Of a stretch of 64,000 bases of DNA, positions 1 to 9,774 are shown in pieces. How positions within the stretch are numbered: position 1 is the stretch's first letter; the number at the start of each line of letters is the position of its first letter. Where the stretch lies: assembly GCA_031769625.1 (NCBI GenBank), contig JAUIMM010000519.1, positions 1,297,501-1,361,500 of the forward strand, given 5' to 3'. The notes beneath the pieces were generated by a model. It was given only the letters and a program-made list of their open reading frames with translations. It was not told the origin of the DNA and searched no databases. This stretch comes from Taudactylus pleione. Taxonomy: Eukaryota > Chordata > Amphibia > Anura > Myobatrachidae. A program made the translations under genes and the position numbers.

Positions 1-118
1 GGCAGATTCTAGCTATTATCTTCTAGAAGGTGCAAGTTAAATGTTAAGTAGAATCTGATTGGTTGCTATGGGCAACATCTCCACTTCTAAAACCTCTCAC
101 TTCAGTAAATTTACCCCT
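1..118. repeat. 3' half of a palindromic MITE cut by the window edge
   Basis: This stretch reads like the right half of the fold-back repeat complete at 33613-33792. Both contain GATTGGTTGCTATGG followed by CAACA and a CTTCTAAA-type arm, ending in AGTAAATTTACCC. The left half lies outside the window. No coding capacity is seen. The superfamily is unknown. Confidence 0.5.
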
Positions 119-340
119 TAATATATCTCCATCACAGTGGGGGAGATGTATCACTCATTCTAAAGGGAAAAAGTAGAGAAGTTGAACATAGAAACCAATC
201 AGCCTCTGTAAATTTACGGAAGGTATTGAAGGGAAAGGGAGGGGGGAATGGCTGCACAAGAGTAGGAAGTATTTACAAAGCCATACTTAACTTATAGAGT
301 AAAAAAAGATGTGCACCCAGTATGCAGCATCATGTCACAA
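119..340. other. No recognisable feature
   Basis: AT-rich sequence between the edge MITE and the first tandem unit. No gene, repeat end or regulatory motif can be supported here. Confidence 0.4.
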
Positions 341-1367
341 GAATAATTTGCTTTGTCCATTGTTTCTAAATGAAAAACAGCAGATAAGATGGAGGCAGGT
401 GTCTGAAGGGGTAAGTGTAAAATTTGTTATATAGTCCTTACCTGAAGAGGTTATTCAATTTCTTTAAATGTTGATATTTAGGACTTTATTGGAAGATAAG
501 ATACAGTATAATCCAAAATCCAAATCAGTAGTCGTTATCCAAAGTCAATTAAATAAAGCAAGAACTGCTAAGAGAGTGTCTATGTAGGATAACATATCAC
601 CACAAAATGGCTGCCAGGAGCTGGCCATCCTTTATATAGGGATGTAACCTGCATGCAGCACAATGCATGCAGGCAGCAGCTAGAGATTGCTGTAGCTTTC
701 TGCTGCAGCAGCACTCTGGTCAGAACAGAAAAGCCGGGGTTTAGGAGATGGCAGTGTAACATGGTACTGGTAGAGGACTGGGCACCAGATACAGCCTGAG
801 CCCGTTATTAGCCCCATTCTCTGCACCTAATGTAGCTACACCCTTCTCCTGTCAGTGGCAAGGGTGTTCTGTCAAAGATTGGAAGATTGTGTACAGTGAC
901 ACAATCCTTTCAGTAGATTGCTTTAGCAGATGCAGATATGAGATCTGCTGCAAAATTGCAGAGGTATGGAGGCATGTATTGGGTATTGAATCTGTGTCCA
1001 AGTCTCAACAGTCTGACTTGGAGTTGGATGCCCGGAGGATTGGACAAGTGTGTACCCATTTTAAATCATACAGTGTCATATCCATAGTTGCCGACATTCA
1101 GCTCCCTCCTTCTGGGAGGGAGCTGAATGCCTGCACACAGCAGGGGGCGTGGCCGGGCACTGACACCACATGGGGGTGGGGCCAGGGATGTGACCGCACA
1201 ATTACACATCATGGCCCTGCCCCCTCTTCACAATGCCTGAAAAAGGCATTGTGAAGAGGGTTTCTAGCTGTAGTTTAAGCAGGCGGCAGCCGGGAGGCTT
1301 GCCTGCCTTTCCGGAGGGTCGGGAGCGGAACCCGATATTCGGGACGGTAGGCAAGCCTGGTCATATC
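341..1367 (+). repeat. Tandem ~0.75 kb unit, copy 1
   Basis: The copy starts at AATAATTTGCTTTGTCC and runs through shared blocks: TTATATAGTCCTTACC, CAGTAGTCGTTATCC, and a CACAAAATGGCTGCCAG block. It ends at AAATCATACAGTGTCATATC. The same order of blocks recurs in two following copies. After removing the hAT-like insertion at 1083-1359 the unit is about 0.75 kb. Whether it is a transposon fragment or a locally amplified sequence is not clear. A 121-codon open frame at 889-1254 crosses the insertion and is not a gene. Confidence 0.7.
1083..1359. mobile_element. hAT-like MITE, 8-bp target duplication
   Basis: Non-autonomous element flanked by GTCATATC at 1075-1082 and again at 1360-1367, an exact 8-bp target-site duplication as expected for hAT transposons. 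The ends are CATAGTTGCC and, inverted, GGCAAGCCTG, close to the ends of its relative at 3813-4210. Inside, the inverted blocks AGCTCCCTCC and GGGAGGGAGCT form a hairpin. No transposase is present. Confidence 0.75.
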
Positions 1368-2750
1368 TGATTAATCATTTGCTTTATCCATTCTTTCTAA
1401 ATTATTAACTGCAGATAAAATGGAGGGAGGTGTCTGAAGAGGTGAGGGTGATGAAAATTTGTTATATAGTCCTTACCTGAAGATGTTATTCCGATTCTTT
1501 TTCTGAATATGTTGCTGTTTAGAACCTTATTGGAAGATGTAATCCAAGGTCCATGGCCCTCATTCAGAGCCGCTCGTTAGCAGCAGTACGCTCGTTCCGA
1601 GCGATGTTCGCACATCTGCGCATGCGTACGGTTTTTAGTACGCATGCGCGAACCAGTCAGTGCGGCCGAAAATCGTTTGTACGCTATATAGCGAGTGCCT
1701 GCTATTTTGAGTGACAGAATGAGGCGTATGTGGGTGGCAACAGGGGAAGGTGCTTGAAAACGGGGGAGTGGAATTCGAACGCAGGCGTGCTTAAAGGTCA
1801 AAACGGGCATTTTAAGGGTGTGCATAATTAATCCAGCAGCATCATTGACCACGTCACTTGGTTTTTTTAAACTCAGAACTGCTCACAAAATAGCGGTTGA
1901 AAAAACCAACCACAAGAATAGCGAGCAATTCATAAGCTGTACGATGTACTCGATTAATCTAATAAATAGCGGACATGACGTATGGTGCGAGCGGCCAGGG
2001 GGCGTTTTTATCAAATAAACTAGCGTATGTTTTGCTCGCTTGTTCAGACTTAGAGACGTGAACAGACTGCAATGTGCGAACGGATCATTTGAATAGCCAC
2101 CCCTTGTTTTTGAACGGACGACCGCAAATAGCAAACGGCTCTGAATGAGGGCCCATGTCAGTAGTCATTATCCAAAGTTGCTTAAATAAAGCAGGAACTA
2201 CTCAGAGAGCATCAATGTAGGACAACATTTTACCACAAAATGGCAGCCAGTAGCTGGGCATCCTTATAGGGCATCCATATAGGGCTGTGACATGCATTGT
2301 GACATCACAGCAGCTAGAGAAGGTTGTAGCTTAGCTCAGCCCTGGGCTCAGACGCCCTGCAGCAGTAAGTTGGTGAGAATAGAAAAAATGGGGCTCAAAA
2401 GATGGCAGTGTAACTTTATCCTGGGAGATGGCTGGGACCCAGAGGTGACCTGGGCCCTATATAAGTGCTATTCTCTGCACCTACTGTAGCTACACCCTTG
2501 TCTTGCCTGTGAGTGGCAGCTTGTCTACCGAAGAGTGTGTATGGTGATACAATCCATTCAGTAGATTATTTTAGAAGATGTAGATCTGAGATCTGCTGCA
2601 AAATTGGACAGGTACGGAAGCATAAAGTAAGTGATAAATCTGTGTCCAGGTCTCCAGTGGGATTGTGTTAACAGTTTGGTCTGGAGTTGGATCCCCGGAG
2701 GATTAGACAAGATGTACCCATCTTAAATCATGCAGCGTCATATCATATAA
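1368..2750 (+). repeat. Tandem ~0.75 kb unit, copy 2
   Basis: Second copy of the unit, starting at ATTTGCTTTATCC and ending at AAATCATGCAGCGTCATATC. It is split by a ~0.6 kb MITE at 1555-2153. The bases flanking that MITE join to the same sequence that is uninterrupted in copy 1, so copy 1 serves as an empty site. Without the insertion the copy is about 0.78 kb. Confidence 0.7.
1555..2153. mobile_element. MITE of the GGCCCTGATTCAG family, 3-bp target duplication (CAT)
   Basis: Terminal inverted repeats GGCCCTCATTCAGAG / CTCTGAATGAGGGCC are flanked by CAT on both sides (1552-1554, 2154-2156). A 3-bp duplication fits PIF/Harbinger or Zator superfamilies; the TIR alone does not decide. Inside are two inverted TGCGCATGCGT-type palindromes near 1616-1650. 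Six related copies occur in the window (6583, 23966, 28887, 30760, 36350, 52493). The short open frames here are on both strands and look spurious. Confidence 0.8.
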
Positions 2751-2844
2751 ATAATTTGCTTTATCCATTCTTTCTAAATTAAAAACTACAGATAAGATGG
2801 AGGGAGGTGTCTGGAGATTATGATAGGCCAACATTTGTTATATA

Positions 2845-3719
2845 GGGGCATATTTATCACAATCCGCATCTCAGATGCGGATTGGCTGTGATAAGTTTGC
2901 CCAATATCACAATGCGATATTTGAATACATCACAAGCTCTGTCCCTGCAAATCCACTTCACATACTTTTCACTGTATTTTCCACACAAAAAAGACAGTAT
3001 GTGTCAGCGCATGTGCCACCGGCTGCCAACACCCCACACAGTGACCGGCCCCTCCCCTGATCCCCTTCCCCCCCACAATTCCTCCCAGATTACACTTACC
3101 TGCCTGGTGATCAGTGCTCTGGTTAGGTCCTCTGGGGCTCCTGTCAGCTGGTCTCCGGGCTCCTGCACTCTGCCCCCGGTCAGCTGTTCTATGCATCAGC
3201 TGACCAGGGTCACGGTGCAGGAGCCAGGAGACCATCTGACCAGAGCCCCAGAGGACCTCACCGGAGCACCGATCACTGGTCCCTGGATGCAGGTAAGTGT
3301 TTGAGGGGGAGGGAGGGTTTAACAATTATTATTTTCTTTTTACAGTAATCATCTTGTCGTCTATTTAGACCACAAAGCTAATCACAGGGGCCGGCACCCA
3401 GCTCTGCTCTGTCTCTTAGAGCAGAGCAGGAGTCAGGGAACCGGGAGAAACATCTCCAGGTGGCGTTTTAACTTCACAGGGCTTTCCCCGGTATTTTTTC
3501 ACAATATATTTTCAGTAAATCTGAGCAGATCACATTTCCATTACAAGTATGGGAAAGGCAATCTGTTTACTAAAAATGTGAATTTAAAGGATTTGGGTAG
3601 TTTTTCACAAAAACTACTTCAATTGCCCTTTAATAAATTTATGTGATACTAAAATAATGGATGTGAAAACACCTGTATTCACATTATTTTTGTAAAAATA
3701 ACGTTGATAAATATGCCCC
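2845..3719. mobile_element. MITE with GGGGCATATTTATCA ends, 3-bp target duplication (ATA)
   Basis: The termini are GGGGCATATTTATCA and its inverted partner TGATAAATATGCCCC. Copy 1 of the tandem unit shows the empty site TTATATAGTCC, and here ATA is present on both sides. The interior holds a second inverted repeat at about 3095-3290, centred on GTCAGCTG...CAGCTGAC, which produces long spurious open frames on both strands. The 3-bp duplication suggests PIF/Harbinger; that assignment is inference. Confidence 0.75.
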
Positions 3720-3812
3720 ATAGTCCTTACACGAAGATGTTATTCAGATTCTTTTTCTGAAGATGGTGCTGTACATGACCTTAATGGGAGATTTAATCCA
3801 AAATCCATATCA

Positions 3813-4210
3813 CATACTTGCCGACAATCTGGCTGCCCCTTCCGGGAGGGAGCGGCCAGATCGGCATTACTGTGGTGTGTGGCCAGCAAACAGGGGGCGG
3901 GGCGGGCCAGTCGATGAGTGTTTGCGGGCGGGGCAGGGGGCGGAGCCACACAATCACGTCATTTTGGCCCCGCCTCCGCTACACACTGCCGATATTACAG
4001 GCAGTGTGAAGCTGAGGGTGGGGCCAAAATGACGCGATTCCACGTGAATCGCGTCACCGCCGTCCCCCACTGCGGGGGCTTTACATGTAAGTGCGGGGGC
4101 ATAGGAGGGGTCGCCGGCAGCCGGGAGGATTGCCTGCCTTCCCGGGAGGTCGGGAGCGGCACCCGATTTTTGGGAGGCTCCCGATCAAATCAGGAGGGTA
4201 GGCAAGTATG
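3813..4210. mobile_element. hAT-like MITE, 8-bp target duplication CCATATCA
   Basis: Exact 8-bp duplication CCATATCA at 3805-3812 and 4211-4218; ends CATACTTGCC and GGCAAGTATG. It is related to the element at 1083-1359. The interior is GC-rich, with mirrored pieces such as CCCGGGAGG and CCGGGAGG. There is no transposase; the open frames here are shadows of GC-rich repeats. Confidence 0.8.
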
Positions 4211-4400
4211 CCATATCAGTAGTCGTTATCCGAAGTTACTTAACAACAGCAGGAACTACTCAGAGAGTATCAATGTAGGATAAAATGGCACCATAAAATG
4301 GCTGCCAGTAACTGGGGCATCCTTTATATAGGGCTGTGACCAGCATTGTGACATCACAATGCATACAGGCAGCAGCTACTGTAGATATGGCTGCAGCTTA

Positions 4401-4644
4401 AGGTGCCCATAAATACGACGCGATCGGAAATGCCGATCTGCCGGGTGGAAGCGCCAGCCGGCCACCATCGATGTTCAGCGATCCGTCGCAGGATCTCTGA
4501 AATTTTCCATGTTAAATGTCCCGGATTAGACAATCACGATCATTTTTTGATCGCGATCGGGAAAATCCAACATGTTGGATTTCTGAGATCCAGGGTTGCA
4601 GCATTCCGGGATTGCGGCAATCCATCGCAGATGTATGGGGCCCT
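4401..4644. mobile_element. PIF/Harbinger-like MITE with TTA target duplication
   Basis: Ends AGGTGCCCATA and TATGGGGCCCT are flanked by TTA at 4398-4400 and 4645-4647, the classic TWA target of PIF/Harbinger. The interior contains AATCCAACATGTTGGATTT, a self-complementary segment. A related fragment ending GTATGGGGCCCT lies at 48295-48459, and a weaker one near 20978-21067. Confidence 0.7.
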
Positions 4645-4745
4645 TTAGATCTGCTCTGAGCACAGATGCCCTGCAGCAGTAATCTGGTGACAATAGAAAA
4701 ACCGGGACTCAGGATATGGCAGTGTAACACGGTGCAGGAGTAGAT

Positions 4746-5399
4746 TTTAAGGTAGTGTAAAAAGTAAGACTTCATTACATTTTATATAGTTTTTTTCTAG
4801 ACTAATGAGCAGAATAAGAAATTCTCCCAACCTGTAAGTAATCCTGTTCAAGATGAGAATGAACATCTGGATAATTCCAATTTGAGTCATTGGGCCTGAT
4901 TTAGAGCTGGACGCAGTGGAGCGTTTTTTGGCTAATGCACCTGCACCAAAGTGACACTGCGCACGTGCGGCGATGGGTTTGAGACGGCGCATACAGCGTG
5001 GATTTATGCGCAAAGTGAGTGTCAGGTAGTCAGCATTTGGAGGAGGTAACGGGGTAGGCTACAAAAATGCAGACATGACAGAACTTCATGCCCTAGTGAG
5101 CCTCCGCAAATTCGTATGCAGCTGGGGAGGCCCCAGTGTCTTAGGTGAGACGGACATTCTGAGAGAGTGTAGGGTTGCTTAGTGGCACAATGTGCGACCG
5201 GTATTTCCGATATTTCCTATTTTGTATATAAGCGGCGGATGTGAGACACCAGAGGTGGGCCTCTCTGTGCACAAGACGGTGGCTGAGTCATTAGCATATT
5301 TTCGCAAGTGCGCTGCATACAGGATTGCAGAGGCGACGGGCATTGCATGCATCTCTTAATCGGGTCCATTGTAACTTCTCTATTTTATTTTTTTCAAAA
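4746..5399. other. Gene-free stretch with a degenerate MITE end
   Basis: At about 4893 a GGGCCTGATTTAGAGC end resembles the GGCCCTGATTCAG family but no matching second end was found. The region also has a TTTTGTATATAAGC TATA-like motif near 5220 with no adjoining open frame. No gene is supported. Confidence 0.35.
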
Positions 5400-5770
5400 T
5401 ATCCAGTGAACTGGGATTGGAATGGGTATGTAATGCCGGCAGACGGGATGCCTCCTGTCAAAAAATGCAGACAGTGGCATTCCAATGGTTGGTATACCAA
5501 CAGGGGTCGGGTAAGTATACTTACCCTCCCCCCTTCTCCCCCTAACCCTCCCTTCTTGTAGCCTAACCCTAACCCTCCCCACCCTGCACCCTAACCCTCC
5601 CCGTTAGTGCCTAAACCTAAATCTCCCCCTTTCGTGCCTACCCCCCTCCCTTAGGCGGGCCTTACCCTAACCCCCCAAAAACAGTAACCCCGCTATGGTA
5701 CCTAAACCTAACACTTCCCCCTCGCCCCCGGCAAACAGCTAAAATGTCCCCGTCTTACCTCGTTCCGGTT
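5400..5770. repeat. Low-complexity CTAACCCTAACCCTCC repeat block
   Basis: Contains GGGATTGGAATGGGTATG followed by a degenerate array of CCTAACCCTAACCCTCCCC-type units from about 5520 to 5730. A similar CTAACCC array lies inside the hAT-like element at 47061-47520, and its reverse complement near 56410-56460. The array is probably the interior of one short-transposon family, not an interstitial telomere, because spacers and unit lengths vary. Confidence 0.5.
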
Positions 5771-6582
5771 GATTTCTTGTCTGTATTTCGGCGTCGGGAC
5801 TAAGGCAGGCATCGGTATTTCGACGCCTATCTTAAGTCCCGTAAAATAAAATGATTTGTGATAAGCGCTCAAAAAAGGGGGGGACCCCCAGGTGGTGGGA
5901 GCAGCTGGGTACTGGAGATGCCCATACTCCAAGAGAAAATTTTAGTCTAATAGATGTGGGTACTAAGCGCTCACCTATTGAGGATAAAACTAATGATGTA
6001 TCTGAATGTTAAATGAATGAATGAATGAATATTCAATAAAAAATCTAAGTGAGTCTAATACATGGAAATACAGTTGTTTAATGATTGGCAGACACAATGC
6101 TCCAATTTTCAACAACTTATGGGTTAAAACAGTCCAAATCCGAGTGTGGTTGTGAGGGAGTTTAGATGGCTCCTTTAGGGTGCCTCTATCCGTATTGTGC
6201 TGGAGGCAATACGTTTCCCTCCAAGCACCTAGTGGTGTTGCAACTTGACTCTGGGTGGTCAAAGTGTAAAATAGGAATAACTTGGGTGGTGAGTGTGGCC
6301 CTTTAGAGGGTTACTCTCCGTATGTTACTTACGTTACCCTATGTACACTGTGTGTGTAACTATATAAGCTTTCCATCTATGATTGTACACATTGGGATGT
6401 CAGAGTTCCCTTGTATGGAGAGTCTCTTAACCGAGAGCATACATTACCCTCACTGCGAAGGATTGTCAAAGTTTATAGGCAGTGTGACAGTTGTATGTGG
6501 TGTACAGTAGCGGCGTCCCGCTATGTTGTGCTTACCACTCGATGTTAACAGGGTCCTTTAATGCTCCTGCTCTCTGGAGTCA

Positions 6583-7090
6583 GGCCCTGATTCAGAGCCA
6601 GATACTCTGATAGAGCGCTCGCTCTGAATCAGGGCCGTCCCTCTCTTTTTTTAGAGTGGCCTCCTGGCCGCTCGCATAACTGTGGATACCACCCACAGCT
6701 ATAGCGAGCGGCCAAAAAGATGGTCGCGATGGACAAGACAATCGCGACCATCGGGCTTGCAACGAGACCCTTGTGGTAGGGTCTCGTTGCCGCAAGCCCT
6801 GGAGTGCTTGTGATGCCAGTGGGGCCGGCCCCAGATGGTAGGCATTCCCATAGGAATACCTCCGTCTGGGCAGCCACGCCACCAGCATGCCCACCAAAGG
6901 GGGCGTGCTGTCACTCACCATCGACAGCACGCCCCCTTTGGTACGAGACCCATAGCGATGGATTGGCCGTCGCTATCCGGGTCTCGCGCATGCGCACGAC
7001 GGAGCCAGGTCCATCGTGCACATGCGCACTGGGCCAACATCGACCCACTTGCGAGCGCTCAGCGCTCGCGATCGGGTCTGAATTAGGCCC
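6583..7090. mobile_element. MITE of the GGCCCTGATTCAG family, TSD TCA
   Basis: Flanked by TCA at 6580-6582 and 7091-7093. The uninterrupted sister flank at 20190-20215 shows the empty site. The left end has a duplicated inverted terminus (6583-6636), so that end alone can fold into a long snap-back. Paired GCGCATGCGCAC and GTGCACATGCGC motifs lie near 6985-7030. All open frames here are shadows of inverted repeats. Confidence 0.8.
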
Positions 7091-7309
7091 TCAGTTCCCA
7101 GGGAAAGATGTGGAAGTGCGGGTGACGTCTTGGTTCTTATAAGCAGGAGGAATTCCAGTGCTTGGAAGTCAGAAAGGACCCTTGTCCTCCGCAGTGCCGG
7201 GCGCTGTAGTAAGCAGCGGGGTGAGTCTTTTAAGCAAGAACGGGAGGAAACTCTCGCAGCGCGAGACCGTGCACTGGTCTCACTGCAACTTTTCTCCTCT
7301 GTGTGTTTG

Positions 7310-7350
7310 ATCACACGTCAACGCGTTTCGGCCTATCAGGGCCTTCAAGA
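7310..7350 (-). ncRNA. Hammerhead-ribozyme-like core in PLE flank (degenerate)
   Basis: On the minus strand the order is CTTGA, AGGCC, loop CTGATA, GGCC, GAAACGCG, then TTGAC: a first-box remnant, a stem II, and the invariant GAAA box. The first box has lost bases present in the sister copy at 19961-19995. PLEs are known to carry hammerhead motifs in their flanking repeats. This copy is probably inactive. Confidence 0.4.
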
Positions 7351-7361
7351 ATGGATGTGTA

Positions 7362-7753
7362 CAGGGGTTAAAATGGGCAGGAATGGGGTGGAACTGAGTT
7401 CCGTCACCTCTAATGGTAGATGGAACTAGTCCCACCTCCACCAAGTCCCTGCACAGAAGTCCACAGACAGAGACACTTTTTAAGTGATCTAACATTGTAG
7501 TCTCAGCTAATGAGAGGAGTGCTAAAAAAGCATCTAAAATGTATTTCACACTGTCATAGCCCCCAAAGCTTCTGGAGGACTAGGCAGCCCCCAGCCATTC
7601 ACTTTATCGTTTCCTATACACAACAGTGTGTGCGTGTGTAGAGCACAGTGTTCACACTTGTTTTGGCCTGTCAGACTAGCGTGGCAGGGGGGTGGAGAGT
7701 AGGCGGCTAGAAAGATGAGTTCCACCACCTCTCCAGGACCACTTTAAGCCCTG
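7362..7753. mobile_element. hAT-like MITE with CAGGGGTTAAAATGG ends
   Basis: Termini CAGGGGTTAAAATGG and, inverted, CAGGGCTTAAAGTGG, followed on both sides by a related GTGGAACT block. Flanking octamers GATGTGTA and GGTGTGTG match at six of eight bases, as for an aged 8-bp duplication. The sister flank at 19940-19965 lacks it, giving an empty site. No transposase. Confidence 0.65.
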
Positions 7754-8149
7754 GGTGTGTGTGATTAACTGGCTGGTAGATATCGTACAATCCAGCCAAT
7801 CAGCTCCTAGTGGGTGTGTTCCTTAATGTAATCATCTCTGATGCTGAACATCTGGTGTAAAAAATAAAAAAACCTAATCGGGATCCAGCTGTTCCTATGT
7901 TGAGATGCAATGTAGGGTGTGTCAGTCTTTATTGGATGTATCTAAACAGTATAGGTAGTAGAATAGAGTTAATAATTGGTGTTGGCTGGAGGAAATGAGT
8001 ACTGTTTATAAACATATGTGATAAATCCAGACTAAAAATAGAAATAGAAATAATGTATAATAAAATAATATAAAATAAAGCTGTGTTCTATATGGTAGAA
8101 TGTCTCAGGTTGCGTAGTGATGATTGGTTACGTGCTTATGTGTGGTTTG

Positions 8150-9130
8150 TGTCGAAGTCAAATCATTGAGTATGATCATTTGCTGTTATTATCTGACGAT
8201 CTAGTCATCTATTGTCTGACAAAGGGTAAATCGGACGCTACTTTGCATCAGCGCAATCCAATGCGCAGAACTGCAAACCCACCACACACATACACTGATT
8301 CACATAATGCACACGCAATAGACTTATATGCTTACACATAGACGCTCACATGTGTAACCACATGTGTACACATAGACACCCATGTGCATCCTCACATACA
8401 TACATACGAACATTTCCTACATCAATGCACAGAGAGTTATTAAAGGTATCATCAATTAGCAATTATGATGAAATGTGTGCGTAAATAAGATCTAAGGTTT
8501 AGAACATAGTAGACATGTCATGTTTGGTATTATATTAAATCCCGGTTCATTTGCAGATCTCTGGTTCTTTCGGCAAGGAGATCGCATCATGCGTCCGCAA
8601 GTTACGAACTATAGAGTGTTATTGGTTAGCATGTTAACATTTTGTATGTAGTGTCTGTAGCCAGTTTAACCAGTTATTCGGCGGGAAAATACACAAAGCA
8701 ACTGATGGAGAACTAGGACATACCCCTGATGACACCGTATGAACTAACCAATGACCAGAATGACCAGGAACAAGGACCAATGGAATCATGCCAGCTTGTC
8801 TCTATTGTTCTATCTGTGACCTGTAAGGTATATAGGCTAGTGCTCTAGACACCATAAGGGAGTAATTTTCTCTTCTTAGATGACCACAGGCTTCAGGATT
8901 GATGGCTGAGAACTGGAATCCAGAGCGCTAGCGTATGTATTGGCTGTACCTTTGTATTTACTTGCTTTTTGCGCTAATTGTTTAGATCAAAGCGTGTTAT
9001 ACTTTTTCTTGAATAATATAACTTTTTTGAGCTTTGAAACCACACAATTGGACTGGAAAGCAATTATTTCTTAAGCGACTAGTAGTGCTAAATAGCGAAA
9101 ATTAGGTATACCGATTAAGGGGTATCCATA
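8150..9130 (+). repeat. 5' LTR of the ERV
   Basis: Begins TGTCGAAGTC and ends GGTATCCATA, immediately before the primer site. It matches 17101-18123 along its whole length except for a ~50 bp gap after ATGCACAGA, present in the 3' LTR and in the solo LTR at 26016-27037, so this copy has a deletion. The unusual TG...TA ends are supported by 4-bp target duplications at both insertions. Confidence 0.88.
8776..8836 (+). promoter_or_regulatory. ERV U3 promoter: CCAAT and TATA boxes
   Basis: Within the LTR, AACCAATGACC (near 8746) and GGACCAATGG provide two CCAAT boxes, and GGTATATAGG at 8827-8836 is a TATA-like box. Transcription would start near 8860. The same order is conserved in the 3' LTR. 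Confidence 0.5.
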
Positions 9131-9132
9131 GA

Positions 9133-9150
9133 TGGGGGCTCGCAGTTGAT
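9133..9150 (+). other. Primer-binding site, tRNA-Pro type
   Basis: Starts two bases after the LTR. TGGGGGCTCG equals the first ten bases of the site complementary to tRNA-Pro; the remaining eight bases have diverged. tRNA-Pro priming is common in gammaretrovirus-like elements. Confidence 0.65.
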
Positions 9151-9774
9151 ATCACGTTACCGGAAGTCGCATGATAGAATACAGATCTCGGTGGCTCAAC
9201 AAAGGGTGGAAGGCACCATAAGCAGGTAAAACGAAAGGTGGTTATGAAAGTGAATGTGTGTTTGTGATGTGAAAAGGTTACTGTTGAAAAGAAACAGAGG
9301 TAACTCGTTAGGTGTCTGATGAGGCAAACTGCTACCGGGTCAGTATACAAAGCAGGTATATTGTGGTATGAAAAACCAGCAGTAGTTTTTCGGTCCAACA
9401 CCCAATAGTAATTGCAAAGTCCATTGATCAGTTAGGTTCTCTGGGGCAATGCGATCAGACAGCACAGCTACGTAAACTGTGATTGTGACTTGGGTAGTTG
9501 TGGAGAGGAAATCACTGGCAAGGGTAAGTGTTATTGGAACACTTAAATTCTACCAAGGGAGAGTAACTCAAAGTAGGTAGCGAGCGGACGAAGCTGAGTT
9601 AAATTCGCTGCAAGCAAGATAGATCGCAATAGACATTATTCTGTTCCTTGTTGTGTAAGCTGAGTGAAATGCTTAGCGAGCTATACATAATGGGAAGGAG
9701 TGCGTGAAAGTAGCTCTTAGAAATCGTTCACCAGTCGAAATCCTCTAGTGAGAAGTTGCTAAGCATTTTCCGGA
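9151..9774 (+). other. ERV leader, no open frame supported
   Basis: Untranslated leader between primer site and the first gag-like frame. No convincing splice donor or packaging hairpin could be chosen by eye. Confidence 0.4.

Larger units (their letters stand above)
2751..4745 (+). repeat. Tandem ~0.75 kb unit, copy 3 (three insertions, 3' truncated)
   Basis: Third copy, starting AATAATTTGCTTTATCC. It is expanded to about 2 kb by three unrelated MITEs at 2845-3719, 3813-4210 and 4401-4644. Between them the unit's blocks appear in the original order. Similarity to copies 1 and 2 fades after about 4740, so this copy lacks the last ~250 bp. Confidence 0.65.
5771..8149 (-). mobile_element. Penelope-like element: left flanking repeat and 3' region
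   Basis: From about 5775 to 7860 this is the reverse complement of 19850-20975, apart from two insertions (MITE 6583-7090, hAT-like 7362-7753). From 7860 to 8149 it continues as AT-rich sequence that, after removal of the ERV at 8150-18123, joins 18128-18480, the 3' side of the PLE gene on the minus strand. I read it as the PLE's downstream long flanking repeat (pseudo-LTR). It includes GCTTATAAGAACCAAGACGTCAC on the minus strand, promoter-like with a CRE, and a hammerhead-like core at 7310-7350. Confidence 0.6.

Noticed and set aside
889..1254. 121-codon frame
   Set aside because: It crosses into the hAT-like MITE at 1083 and has no recognisable domain.
2882..3325. Overlapping 140- and 118-codon frames on opposite strands
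   Set aside because: Both arise from an inverted repeat inside a MITE and mirror each other.
5520..5730. Interstitial telomere
   Set aside because: CTAACCC units are degenerate, with irregular spacers, and the same array type is inside a transposon at 47061-47520.
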